A program made the position numbers and the translations under genes. Below the pieces are notes generated by a model. That model was not told the origin of the DNA and ran no database searches. It was given only the letters and a program-made list of their open reading frames with translations. 64,000 nucleotides of DNA. Source: Gammaproteobacteria bacterium (lineage in GTDB: Bacteria > Pseudomonadota > Gammaproteobacteria > Steroidobacterales > Steroidobacteraceae). Below are positions 32,365-41,127 of the stretch, one piece after another; position 1 is the stretch's first letter, and the number at the start of each line of letters is the position of its first letter. Location: contig JANYFY010000032.1 in assembly GCA_025359565.1 (NCBI GenBank), positions 1-64,000 of the forward strand, given 5' to 3'.

Positions 32365-33216
32365 ATGAAATACATTTCTGCATCGAAAGTAACGGCGATA
32401 TTGGCGACCGTTATTTTGTTAAGCGCCTGCGTAGTGCGCGAACGTGTTTATCGTGCACCGCCCCGAGCTTATTATCCGCCGCCGGTAGTTAGCGCATCCG
32501 TTGATGTGGAAGTCCGCTCGACCGAGGCACCGCCTCCCTTACCGGATTACCAACAGCCCCCTTGCCCGGAAGAAGGCTATCTCTGGACACCCGGCTACTG
32601 GCATTGGAGCGGAACTGAGTATTTTTGGATACCGGGAACCTGGGTACAGCCCCCACGTTTCGGCGTTTTGTGGACACCCGGCTATTGGGCTTTCAGTGGT
32701 GGCTCTTACGGCTGGCATGGCGGCTACTGGGGTCCGCACGTAGGATTTTATGGGGGGGTTAACTACGGTTTTGGATACGTAGGGGTAGGCTTCCTAGGCG
32801 GTCGTTGGGCAGGTAATTCGTTCGCCTACAATACTTCCGTCAATAACGTAAACACTACCATCATTCATAATACCTACAATCAGACCGTCATCAATAACAC
32901 CACCGTCAACAAGGTCAGTTATAACGGCGGCTCGAGTGGCGTAATCGCGACACCCACTTCACAAGAACGTGCGGCGGCTCAGGAAACGAGACTCGCGCCA
33001 ACCGCGTTGCAAACCCAACATGTCCGCGAAGCGGTAAGAACCCCTGGCCTGTCGGCTCGGACCAATAACGGACATCCCGCGATTACCGCAACTGCCAGAC
33101 CCTCGGCATTCAACACGCCGGCAGCAGCCAGCATCCCAAAGGCAGCACCTAGACCGGCGGCGAAACGACCGGCGGCGAAACGCAACCCACGCACGAAAAA
33201 ACCCCAACACGAATAG
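32365..33216 (+). CDS. YXWGXW-repeat lipoprotein
   Basis: This 283-aa exported protein has a lipoprotein leader ending LATVILLSACV, so it is probably anchored by lipid at the Cys. After a proline-rich stretch come aromatic repeats: YLWTPGYWHWSGTEYFWIPG, VLWTPGYWAF and YGWHGGYWGP, the YXWGXW pattern. A Gly/Tyr-rich part, an Asn/Thr-rich part (NTTIIHNTYNQTVINNTTVN) and a basic Ala/Pro tail follow. The function of the family is unknown, and envelope attachment is likely. ATG 32365 is chosen over GTG 32341 because it starts the signal peptide. Confidence 0.85.
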   Translation: MKYISASKVTAILATVILLSACVVRERVYRAPPRAYYPPPVVSASVDVEVRSTEAPPPLPDYQQPPCPEEGYLWTPGYWHWSGTEYFWIPGTWVQPPRFGVLWTPGYWAFSGGSYGWHGGYWGPHVGFYGGVNYGFGYVGVGFLGGRWAGNSFAYNTSVNNVNTTIIHNTYNQTVINNTTVNKVSYNGGSSGVIATPTSQERAAAQETRLAPTALQTQHVREAVRTPGLSARTNNGHPAITATARPSAFNTPAAASIPKAAPRPAAKRPAAKRNPRTKKPQHE

Positions 33217-33233
33217 CGTTTCACAGTTGGGGT
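33201..33233. terminator. Hairpin at the end of the YXWGXW gene
   Basis: ACCCCAAC (33201-33208) and GTTGGGGT (33226-33233) form an 8-bp stem with a 17-base loop spanning the stop codon. The T-run that would make it a Rho-independent terminator is on the minus-strand side (six A on the plus strand just before it). In the plus direction it is a bare hairpin. Its role is uncertain. Confidence 0.3.
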
Positions 33234-33253
33234 GTATGTGGTAGCTTTCCTGC

Positions 33254-35128
33254 ATGCAACCCTTTATTTCGTCGATACGTATTTTAAGCATCGCGGCTTG
33301 CCTAGCGACAGGCGCATTCGCCGGCCCAACCGACCCCCAATCATTTGCGCCCACCGTGAAAGAAGCCCGTGCATTTGTCGAGCATGTGAATACAGAATTA
33401 CTTGCCACGTACATTGAGAACGCGCGCGCGAATTGGATTGCGCGAACTTATATTACTGAGGACACCGAAAATCTGATCGCAAGCTTAGGCGCTCGCGCGA
33501 TCGCGCAACAAAATCAATTGATTGCAGAATCGCATCGATTCGATAACCTCGCGCTACCCGCTGATCTCGCACGACAGATTATGCTGCTGCGTATCGACGT
33601 ACTACCGGCGCCCTCCGACCCTACTTTAAGAATTGAGACTACCCAAATTGCGGCTCAACTCGAAGGGTTATACGGCAGGGGTAGATATTGCCCGATTGGC
33701 GCCGGTTTGCCTTGCTTGGGGATCGATGAACTCGACGTCAAAATGGCAAAGTCCCGTGACCCGCAGGAGCTTCTCGACATGTGGACCGGCTGGCACGCGA
33801 TTTCCAAGCCGATGCGTCCCAAGTACGCGCGTTTCATTGAACTCTCCAATCAAGGTGCGCAAGAACTGGGGGTTGCGGATACGGGTGCGCTTTGGCGTTC
33901 CCGCTATGACATGCCGGACGCGCAATTTTCGCAGGAACTCGAACGCACCTGGAAACAGCTACGACCCTTGTACGACGAACTTCATGCCTATGTGCGCGCC
34001 AAGCTCATACAGAAATACGGCGCAGTAGCGCAACGTGACGACGGGATGATTCCGGCTCATTTACTTGGCAATATGTGGGCTCAAGAATGGGGAAATATAT
34101 ACGATCTTGTCGCTCCTGTTGCTGCTCCGCCGACCTACGATATTGGCGCGGCTCTCAAAAAACAGATTCCGAATGCGGAGAGTGAAGATCGCGCACTACA
34201 GCTGGGGGTAGCCAAAGCACTCGCTCACTATGGCGATGTCTTCTATCAATCACTGGGCTTTGAAGCCTTACCGACTACTTTTTATGAACGATCACAATTT
34301 GTCCGGCCCCTCGATCGCGACGTCGACTGTCATGCCAGCGCCTGGAATTTGGACGCTAACCAGGATCTACGGATCAAAATGTGCATCCATATTGATGCCG
34401 ATAATTTCACGACTATTCATCACGAGGAAGGCCATAACGAATACCAGCGAGCCTATCGAGAGCAACCCTATCTGTTTCGTGGCGGTGCCAATGACGGCTT
34501 TCACGAAGCCATCGGCGACTCGATAGCGCTTGCCATTACGCCGGATTACTTAAAACAACTAGGCCTCATTAGCACTATTCCCCCTGCGAGTGCCGACATT
34601 CCCCTATTGTTACGCACAGCGCTCGATAAAGTCGCATTCCTACCTTTCGGGCTATTGATCGACAAATGGCGCTGGCAAGTATTTTCCGGCAAAGTGGACC
34701 CCGCCCACTACAATCAGGCCTGGTGGGATTTACGCGAACACTATCAAGGCGTAGCGCCCCCAGTGCCGCGCACCGAATCAGACTTTGATGCGGGTGCTAA
34801 GAATCACATCCCAGCGAATGTACCGTACGCGCGCTATTATTTAGCCAGAATTTACCAATTCCAATTTTATAAAGCGATGTGCACAGCGGCGGGATTCAAA
34901 GGGCCACTCAATCGTTGTAGTTTTTTTGGATCAAAGGCCGCTGGCGCAAAGCTTAATGCCATGCTTAAAGTCGGCGCCTCGCAGCCCTGGCAGCAAACCT
35001 TAAAGAGCATGACCGGTGTCGATCATCTCGACGCCGCGCCCATGTTGGAATATTTCCAACCTTTATACGTATGGCTTAAGCAGCAAAACATTGCTAACCA
35101 CAATACAATCGGTTGGACAGCGCCTTAA
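33254..35128 (+). CDS. M2-family (angiotensin-converting enzyme-like) peptidyl-dipeptidase
   Basis: This 624-aa zinc peptidase is exported (leader ISSIRILSIAACLATGAFAG). The zinc site is HHEEGHNEYQ (HExxH) near residue 390, with the third ligand Glu in GFHEAIGDS about 25 residues on. Other family stretches include PAHLLGNMWAQEWGNIYDLV and the C-terminal YYLARIYQFQFYKAMC. It should remove dipeptides from peptide C-termini in the periplasm. It stands alone, convergent with the acetyltransferase gene. Confidence 0.92.
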   Translation: MQPFISSIRILSIAACLATGAFAGPTDPQSFAPTVKEARAFVEHVNTELLATYIENARANWIARTYITEDTENLIASLGARAIAQQNQLIAESHRFDNLALPADLARQIMLLRIDVLPAPSDPTLRIETTQIAAQLEGLYGRGRYCPIGAGLPCLGIDELDVKMAKSRDPQELLDMWTGWHAISKPMRPKYARFIELSNQGAQELGVADTGALWRSRYDMPDAQFSQELERTWKQLRPLYDELHAYVRAKLIQKYGAVAQRDDGMIPAHLLGNMWAQEWGNIYDLVAPVAAPPTYDIGAALKKQIPNAESEDRALQLGVAKALAHYGDVFYQSLGFEALPTTFYERSQFVRPLDRDVDCHASAWNLDANQDLRIKMCIHIDADNFTTIHHEEGHNEYQRAYREQPYLFRGGANDGFHEAIGDSIALAITPDYLKQLGLISTIPPASADIPLLLRTALDKVAFLPFGLLIDKWRWQVFSGKVDPAHYNQAWWDLREHYQGVAPPVPRTESDFDAGAKNHIPANVPYARYYLARIYQFQFYKAMCTAAGFKGPLNRCSFFGSKAAGAKLNAMLKVGASQPWQQTLKSMTGVDHLDAAPMLEYFQPLYVWLKQQNIANHNTIGWTAP

Positions 35129-35130
35129 CG

Positions 35131-35664
35131 CTAATCCAGCTGCTTTCGCATCACAATAAAACGTAGCGCGTCGGATCGCGGCAATCCAAATCGGCTATCA
35201 CCGTAGGGGAATGGCCTGATCTCACCAGTCGATCGGTAGCCGCGACGCTCATACCATGCGATTAATTCTGAGCGTACATCGATCACTGTCATTTCCGCTA
35301 CCCGCGAGTGCCAATGAACTTGTGCGTGACGCTCAGCGGCGGCGAGTAAAAGCCTCCCGATACCGCCGGCTTGCAAATCAGGACGCACGGTCAGCATGCC
35401 GAGGTAGCAGACTTCATCGCCTGTTTTTTCTAGTTGCACGCATGCGGATATTTGTTCCTCCACTCGCGCCAGCAGAAGCACGCTTTCAGAATCAGCAATG
35501 ATCTCTTCAATCCCTGCGTGATCAGTCCTCTGTCCGCCGAGCAGATCCGCTTCAGTAGTCCAACCGGCACGACTACTGTCCCCTCGATAGGCGCTATTAA
35601 CTAATGCAACGATAGCGTCAGAGTCCAACATTTCGGCTGCATAAATCGTAATATTGAGCGACAC
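35131..35664 (-). CDS. GNAT-family N-acetyltransferase
   Basis: This protein is 177 aa from GTG 35664, chosen because AAGAAAGG lies 6 bases upstream and the protein then begins at its first strand (LNITIYAAEMLDSDAIVALV). The acetyl-CoA loop is seen in GMLTVRPDLQAGGIGRLLLA then AAE, and the final strand in AWYERRGYRSTG. A longer frame reaches 35724. The substrate is not known. It faces the esterase gene divergently. Confidence 0.83.
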   Translation of the reverse strand: MSLNITIYAAEMLDSDAIVALVNSAYRGDSSRAGWTTEADLLGGQRTDHAGIEEIIADSESVLLLARVEEQISACVQLEKTGDEVCYLGMLTVRPDLQAGGIGRLLLAAAERHAQVHWHSRVAEMTVIDVRSELIAWYERRGYRSTGEIRPFPYGDSRFGLPRSDALRFIVMRKQLD

Positions 35665-35741
35665 GTGGCGACCTTTCTTAGTCAATAATTTGACGCTGTT
35701 ATTTTTGCATACACAGGGGAACAACGGCTAGTATCACTCTC

Positions 35742-36665
35742 ATGAAACAATCCAGTAAATATAAAATTTCGGGTTTGGTATATGTTCGGCGATGGTTGGG
35801 ACTGGTGTGTGGCACCCTTGCCGGAGTTGCCCTAGCGGGCTGCGCACGGCTGGCTCTAGTAACAGTGAATGTAGCCGCCGATTTCAGCGACTATACGCGT
35901 CAAACAAATCTCGTCTACGGTACATCAGCCGCGGCGAAACTTGACTTGTACTTGCCCGTTCACCGCAAACACAACCCAATAGTAATTTTTTTTTATGGTA
36001 GTGCTTGGAATGGCGGTGACAAGGCATCGTATAAATTTGTGGGTGCGGCGTTAGCCGATGCGGGAATCATTGCGGTCGTACCCAACTACAGTTTATATCC
36101 ACAAGCAAAATTTCCGACATTTATGCAAGATGCCGCAAAAGCTATCGCGTGGACACGATCTCATGCGCGCGAGTGGGACGGCGATCCTAACCAAATTTAC
36201 TTAGTGGGGCATTCCGCTGGCGCGCATATTGCCGTCATGCTGGCGCTAGATCAAGAGTATTTGCAGCAGGTGGGTGGCACTACAAACTGGTTACGCGGGG
36301 TCGTTGGTCTCGCCGGACCCTATGATTTCTTGCCGTTCACCGAAGAGTATCTAAACGATTTATTTGGGCCGCCTGAGAATTTTTCGCGCTCACAGCCAAT
36401 CAACTATGTTCGCAAAGACGCGCCACCGCTGTTGCTCATGCACGGGCTCAAAGACCAAAGAGTCAGCCCTCGCAATACCATCAGCTTGGCGGCTGCAATG
36501 CAAGCCGTAGGTGGCCGAGTAAACACCCGCTACTTTGAGAGAGCTGGCCACGCCGATCTAGTCGCTGCGTTTTCGATTCCGCAGCGTAACAAGCTGCCGG
36601 TCTTTAAAGATATTAAAAGTTTTATTGATTCTGATGGCGTTCTAAAAGTACCAAGCCACAATTAG
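35742..36665 (+). CDS. Alpha/beta hydrolase, exported esterase-like
   Basis: This 307-aa protein has a leader ending GVALAGCARL, which looks like a lipobox, so it may be a lipoprotein. The nucleophile elbow is GHSAGAH near residue 160. The oxyanion region is VIFFYGSAWNGGDKASY (a variant of the HGGxW motif with Tyr for His), and Asp and His are in LLMHGLKDQRVSP and ERAGHADL. This matches the carboxylesterase/BD-FAE type. The substrate is unknown. Its 3' end overlaps by about 24 bases the end of an outer-membrane barrel relic on the other strand. Confidence 0.87.
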   Translation: MKQSSKYKISGLVYVRRWLGLVCGTLAGVALAGCARLALVTVNVAADFSDYTRQTNLVYGTSAAAKLDLYLPVHRKHNPIVIFFYGSAWNGGDKASYKFVGAALADAGIIAVVPNYSLYPQAKFPTFMQDAAKAIAWTRSHAREWDGDPNQIYLVGHSAGAHIAVMLALDQEYLQQVGGTTNWLRGVVGLAGPYDFLPFTEEYLNDLFGPPENFSRSQPINYVRKDAPPLLLMHGLKDQRVSPRNTISLAAAMQAVGGRVNTRYFERAGHADLVAAFSIPQRNKLPVFKDIKSFIDSDGVLKVPSHN

Positions 36666-37206
36666 TGACGCCAGACTTGGGCGAAAATTGCCGGACCCGA
36701 ATCGTTCGTATTCCGCACGAAACCGCAATGTCGAGAGCTTGAGTTGAACTCCCGCTCCCAACGCAAGACCAGTATGCCCTAGAGCGAAAACATTCGCGGC
36801 GCGGTTGTCATGAAATGATCGGCACTCGAGGGCCGTGGGGTCGAAATAGCATGTGTCAACGCCAATGAGCCCAAATGCAAAGGCCTCACCGCCGGCGCGC
36901 CCGACTAACGCCTACTTTTCCATAAACATCAAATAATGTCAGCGGTAGGTAGGTAAGACCAAAGAGAGCCGGGCTGGTAGCATTGGTTGCAGCATGGACA
37001 TCTGTATTTGGCACGGACGATTGACGCGCCAAAATCGTATCCGGATGGCCTAGATCGACATACTCAGTCTCCGCACCGATCCAAGACAGCGGGCGCAGGC
37101 CAGCAATTGCTTTCCAACCTGTTGCATGCTCAGTGAAGTTCGTCGGATTGGAGGCGCCGGCTGGAAACCGATTTAGTGTTACGTCCGACCGACCGATACC
37201 GACCCC
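36642..37206 (-). pseudogene. Relic of an outer-membrane beta-barrel protein
   Basis: In one frame the minus strand reads GVGIGRSDVTLNRFPAGASN, ATGWKAIAGLRPLSWIGAET, EYVDLGHPDTIL and FGLTYLPLTLFDVYGKVGVS. A frameshift near 36900 leads to AFAFGLIGVDTCYF, GLALGAGVQLKLSTLRFRAE, YERFG, then SLIVAWYF and stop. Alternating strands and a terminal Phe are typical of small OmpA/porin-like barrels. The signal peptide and first strand are missing: the 5' end is joined to an aldehyde dehydrogenase stub. It is not functional. Confidence 0.75.
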
Positions 37207-37529
37207 TCAGCCGGCGCGAGCACCTCGCCCCTGGCCTGAGCCAGGGTCTTACCCTGTTCGAGTGTCAAATCGCGGCTAATAGAATCGACCCGCGAACGCA
37301 TGAGCTGCCCGATTTGAGCAATCATTTTACTGCGCTCCGCGACAGCAAGATCGCGCCAAACGAAAAACCCTCGTTGCGCTGCTGACAAAGCATCTTCTAT
37401 ATCGCTCGGCGAGGCCATGGCTACCTTGCCAATGATCTCCTCCGTTGCCGGGTTAACGATGTCTATTTGCTGATCGCACTCGCCATCACGCCAAGCACCG
37501 TCTATGTGCAATTTAACCAAATCTAGCAT
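37207..37529 (-). pseudogene. Truncated NAD-dependent aldehyde dehydrogenase, N-terminal stub
   Basis: The start (MLDLVKLHIDGAWRDGECDQ) and following NPATEEIIGKVAMASPSDIE and TLEQGKTLAQARGEVL are the opening of an aldehyde/succinate-semialdehyde dehydrogenase. About 108 of some 480 residues remain, and the cofactor and catalytic domains are gone. The frame then runs a few codons into the barrel relic and stops (ORF end 37179). A deletion that removed the rest of this gene and the 5' end of the barrel gene explains the join. The stretch 37530-37756 holds a palindrome and promoter-like DNA. Confidence 0.85.
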
Positions 37530-37587
37530 TTATAATCCTTGTTAACGTAAACTCAAGTTAGCGAACCGGCTAGTACAAACTTTTATT

Positions 37588-37608
37588 GTGATCAACTTAT
37601 GTGATCAC
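37588..37608. promoter_or_regulatory. Perfect inverted repeat, probable operator
   Basis: GTGATCA (37588-37594) and TGATCAC (37602-37608) form a perfect 7-bp inverted repeat with a 7-base spacer, about 60-80 bases upstream of the aldehyde dehydrogenase stub. The size fits a dimeric regulator. No regulator gene is next to it, so it is probably left from the control of the lost gene, unless it serves the AI-2E transporter on the other side. Confidence 0.4.
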
Positions 37609-37756
37609 GGAGCTATCGTCAATCCCAGTTCGTCGTCGAGCAAACAGCCAATCAAGTTTTGAAGCGATTATGGATTAAATAATTGAGCATTTTGAGCGTT
37701 GCGCAGCCGACCCACGTTCCCGCAAAAATCTGCTCGCCAAGTGCTAGCATTAATAC

Positions 37757-38818
37757 ATGACCGCAAAATCAACTTTTTATCCTCGCGTTTTCGCCCTGGC
37801 AGTAGCCGCGACCTTAACCTACGCCCTTATCCGGATATTCACCCCCTTTATCGGCTCAATGGCCTGGGCAGCTTTCCTTGCTTTTCTGTTATTTCCGCTT
37901 AACTTGCGGCTTCGCCGTAGACTGCGCGGAAATTCCTCTTTGGCTGCCGGGCTGTTGACGCTCCTGACACCGCTGGTACTAGTACTCCCATTAAGTGCGT
38001 TGTCGGTGGAGTTCGTTACCCAGATTTCAGTGTTGATCAAAAAAATACAGACCGGGATTTCGCATTTAGACATCAAGTCATTCGCCGATCTGCAGCACTT
38101 CCCGCTCATTGCCCGCGCCAACCTGTGGCTATCCGCTAATGCGTCCATCTCCGCAGATCAGATTCACACGTGGCTCACCAGCGGTTCACGTGAATTACTA
38201 CAACAAGTTGCAGGCCTTAGCGGGTCGTTCTTTTTAGGGGCTTTAAGTTCCATCCTCGGATTTACCCTCATGCTGTTCTTTTTATTTTTCTTCCTCTCTG
38301 ACGGTGAGATCATGGTCAGCCGCCTGCGCAAACTCATTCCCCTGGGTGACGCACTGAAAGAACGGCTGTTTTCCCGCCTCAGTGGCGTGACCCGTGCCAT
38401 AGTCTTCGGTACTAGCATGACTGCTCTGCTGCAAGGCATAGTCCTAGGGATAGGATTTGCAATCGCAGGCTTACCTTCGCCCGTGGTATTTGCAGTTATC
38501 GGTGCCTTACTCGCCATGCTGCCCGCGGGTGGTACCGCACTGCTTTGGGTGCCAGCCGTTATTTGGCTGTTCTTCGACACGCACTGGGGCCTCGCGCTCT
38601 TCATGCTTGCGTGGGGCATTATGCTAACGGGAGTCGATAATGTGCTACGCCCGATGTTAATATCCGGTAGGGCACCGATTTCACCGCTCGCGGTGTTTAT
38701 AGGCGTTCTCGGCGGGCTACCTGCCTTCGGCGCCATCGGTATTATTGCAGGCCCGATTGTCATCTCCTTAACGTTAGCGCTAATTGAATTCGCCGAGGAA
38801 CATCGCGCCCCACACTAG
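37757..38818 (+). CDS. AI-2E/PerM-family membrane transporter
   Basis: This 353-aa inner-membrane protein has about eight hydrophobic helices: an N-terminal pair (MAWAAFLAFLLFPLNLRLRR), a soluble middle (ISHLDIKSFADLQHFPLIAR), and a C-terminal bundle containing FGTSMTALLQGIVLGIGFAI and VLGGLPAFGAIGIIAGPIVI, the most conserved part of the family. Members export signals or act as Na+/H+ antiporters. Which applies here is unknown. The gene ends about 50 bases before uvrD. Confidence 0.88.
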   Translation: MTAKSTFYPRVFALAVAATLTYALIRIFTPFIGSMAWAAFLAFLLFPLNLRLRRRLRGNSSLAAGLLTLLTPLVLVLPLSALSVEFVTQISVLIKKIQTGISHLDIKSFADLQHFPLIARANLWLSANASISADQIHTWLTSGSRELLQQVAGLSGSFFLGALSSILGFTLMLFFLFFFLSDGEIMVSRLRKLIPLGDALKERLFSRLSGVTRAIVFGTSMTALLQGIVLGIGFAIAGLPSPVVFAVIGALLAMLPAGGTALLWVPAVIWLFFDTHWGLALFMLAWGIMLTGVDNVLRPMLISGRAPISPLAVFIGVLGGLPAFGAIGIIAGPIVISLTLALIEFAEEHRAPH

Positions 38819-38870
38819 CGAGGCGAGCGCGCACTTAAGCGCTCACTTTTTCAGTACAATCCGCGTCCCT

Positions 38871-41117
38871 ATGGACGTATCTCATCTCCTCGACGGACTC
38901 AACGACGACCAACGCCAGGCCGTCGGCTCACCTCTGGGTGCCGCCCTCATATTAGCGGGAGCCGGTAGCGGCAAGACACGCGTACTTGTGCATCGTATTG
39001 CCTGGTTAGTGCAAGTCGAAGGCGCATCCCCCAATACCATTTTAGCGGTGACCTTCACTAATAAGGCTGCCGCAGAAATGCGCGGACGAATCGAAACCCT
39101 TCTGGGTCATAGCATGTCAATGTGGGTAGGTACTTTCCATGGCCTGGCCCATCGCTTGCTACGGTTGCATTGGCGCGAGGCTGGGCTATCACAGAATTTT
39201 CAGATTTTGGATTCCGAAGATCAGGCACGCTTAATGCGCAAGGTCCTCAAGAGTCTGGAGTTAGATGAGACGCGCTGGGTGCCGCGGGAAATTCAGTGGT
39301 TCATCAACGCCCAAAAAGATGAAGGCCTACGACCGAAGCACCTGAAAGCGGATGATCCGACTCGCCTACAACTCATTAAGATTTATCAGGCCTACGAAGA
39401 CGCGTGTAAGCGCGCCGGTGTGGTCGATTTCGCTGAATTATTGCTGCGTGCGTATGAGATTTGGCGTGATAATCCCGGCCTACTGGAACACTATCGCAAT
39501 CGCTTTGCGCATGTACTGGTGGATGAATTCCAAGATACTAATACCATTCAGTATAAATGGTTAACTTTACTCTCCACCCCTAATGGTCTGCCGTTCGTGG
39601 TGGGTGACGATGATCAATCCATCTACCGCTGGCGCGGCGCAAAAGTCGAAAATCTGCAACAGTTTCGACGCGATTTCCCCAAAGCCATCCTGTACAAGCT
39701 AGAGCAGAATTACCGCTCCACGGGAATTATTTTGCAAGCCGCTAACGCACTCATTGCGCACAATGAAGGACGCCTCGGAAAAACTTTGTGGACCAGTGGT
39801 GCACCTGGCGAACGTATCAAGCTCTACGCGGCTTTCAACGAACGCGACGAAGCCGATTTCGTCGTCAATCGGATTCGAGATTGGGTGGCGCATGGCGGCG
39901 CGCGGCGCGAAGCGGCGGTTCTATATCGATCCAACGCCCAATCGAGAGTTTTCGAAGAGGCCTTTCTAAATGCGCGTATGCCCTACCGAGTTTATGGGGG
40001 GCTACGTTTCTTTGAGCGTGCCGAAATCAAAGATGCGCTGGCCTACTTAAGAATCATTTCCAGCCGTAACGACGACACTTCTTTTGAACGCGTAGTGAAT
40101 TTTCCGACTCGCGGTATCGGCGCTAAAACTCTGGACATGCTTCGCGACTATGCTCGCACTCACGCTGCCTCGCTCTGGTCGGCAGCCGAAGCCTGTATTA
40201 AAAGTGGCCTAACCCAACGCGCCGCGCAGGCCTTACAGAGTTTTCTGCAATTAATCGAAAAATTAGCTGCAGAAATAAAAGACCTGGAATTATACGAAGC
40301 CGTTGATCATGTCATTCAAATGTGTGGCTTGATCGAATCTTTCAAGAAGGAAAAAGGCGAGCGCGGCGAAGCCCGAGTCGAAAACCTATTGGAATTAGTG
40401 AGCGCGGCGCGCGGATTCACCCCAGAGCAGAATTGGGCGGATAACGCGGGCTTGCCCACCGACGCGAATTCGCCCGAAGACGCGACTCGGGCGACGGACG
40501 TGGTCGCTAATCGCGCCATTTCTGTGCCGTTGGCGCCCTTGGAATCCTTTCTCGCTCACGCGGTATTGGAATCGGGAGAAGGTCAAGCCGATCCTTACGC
40601 GGATTGCGTACAAATGATGACTCTGCATTCGGCTAAGGGCCTAGAGTTCCCAGTGGTGTTCTTGGCTGGCATGGAGGAAGGCCTATTTCCGCACCAGCGT
40701 TCGGCCGCTGACTTGGCCGGACTCGAAGAAGAGCGGCGGCTGTGCTATGTGGGCACCACCCGCGCCATGCGCCAGCTCTACATCACCTACGCTGAACAAC
40801 GCCGTTTATATGGCGTCGACAATTATGCGCAGCCTTCGCGCTTCATTGGCGAATTCCCAGTCGACGTACTCGAAGAAATCAGACCTCGTTTGCAAATATC
40901 TAGACCGTTATTCGCCAAGATATCGCAAGGCGGCAGCCTGCGCGAAACCCCCGCGCCGGGAATGAAAATGGGTTCGCGGGTACGCCACGCCAAATTCGGC
41001 GACGGCGTGGTTTTGAATTTCGAGGGCAACGGACCCCAAGCCCGTATTCAAGTGAACTTCGAGGGGCAGGGCACCAAGTGGTTGATGCTGTCCTACGCTA
41101 ACCTCGAGGTGGTGTAG
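38871..41117 (+). CDS. uvrD: DNA helicase II (UvrD/Rep family)
   Basis: This SF1 3'-5' helicase acts in excision and mismatch repair. It has 748 aa from ATG 38871, giving MDVSHLLDGLNDDQRQAV as in UvrD. The frame from 38784 is inside the previous gene. Motifs: LILAGAGSGKTRVLVHRIAW, GTFHGLAHRLLRLHW, VDEFQDTNTIQYKW, VGDDDQSIYRWRGA, LEQNYRST, TLHSAKGLEFPVVFLAGMEE and YVGTTRAMRQLYITYA. The C-terminal KFGDGVVLNFEGNG segment is the UvrD tail that contacts RNA polymerase. It is complete. Confidence 0.95.
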   Translation: MDVSHLLDGLNDDQRQAVGSPLGAALILAGAGSGKTRVLVHRIAWLVQVEGASPNTILAVTFTNKAAAEMRGRIETLLGHSMSMWVGTFHGLAHRLLRLHWREAGLSQNFQILDSEDQARLMRKVLKSLELDETRWVPREIQWFINAQKDEGLRPKHLKADDPTRLQLIKIYQAYEDACKRAGVVDFAELLLRAYEIWRDNPGLLEHYRNRFAHVLVDEFQDTNTIQYKWLTLLSTPNGLPFVVGDDDQSIYRWRGAKVENLQQFRRDFPKAILYKLEQNYRSTGIILQAANALIAHNEGRLGKTLWTSGAPGERIKLYAAFNERDEADFVVNRIRDWVAHGGARREAAVLYRSNAQSRVFEEAFLNARMPYRVYGGLRFFERAEIKDALAYLRIISSRNDDTSFERVVNFPTRGIGAKTLDMLRDYARTHAASLWSAAEACIKSGLTQRAAQALQSFLQLIEKLAAEIKDLELYEAVDHVIQMCGLIESFKKEKGERGEARVENLLELVSAARGFTPEQNWADNAGLPTDANSPEDATRATDVVANRAISVPLAPLESFLAHAVLESGEGQADPYADCVQMMTLHSAKGLEFPVVFLAGMEEGLFPHQRSAADLAGLEEERRLCYVGTTRAMRQLYITYAEQRRLYGVDNYAQPSRFIGEFPVDVLEEIRPRLQISRPLFAKISQGGSLRETPAPGMKMGSRVRHAKFGDGVVLNFEGNGPQARIQVNFEGQGTKWLMLSYANLEVV

Positions 41118-41127
41118 AGTAACTGTT

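Noticed and set aside
37179-37529. A genuine small 116-aa protein
   Set aside because: Its first 108 residues are the start of an aldehyde dehydrogenase and the end is read-through into another relic.
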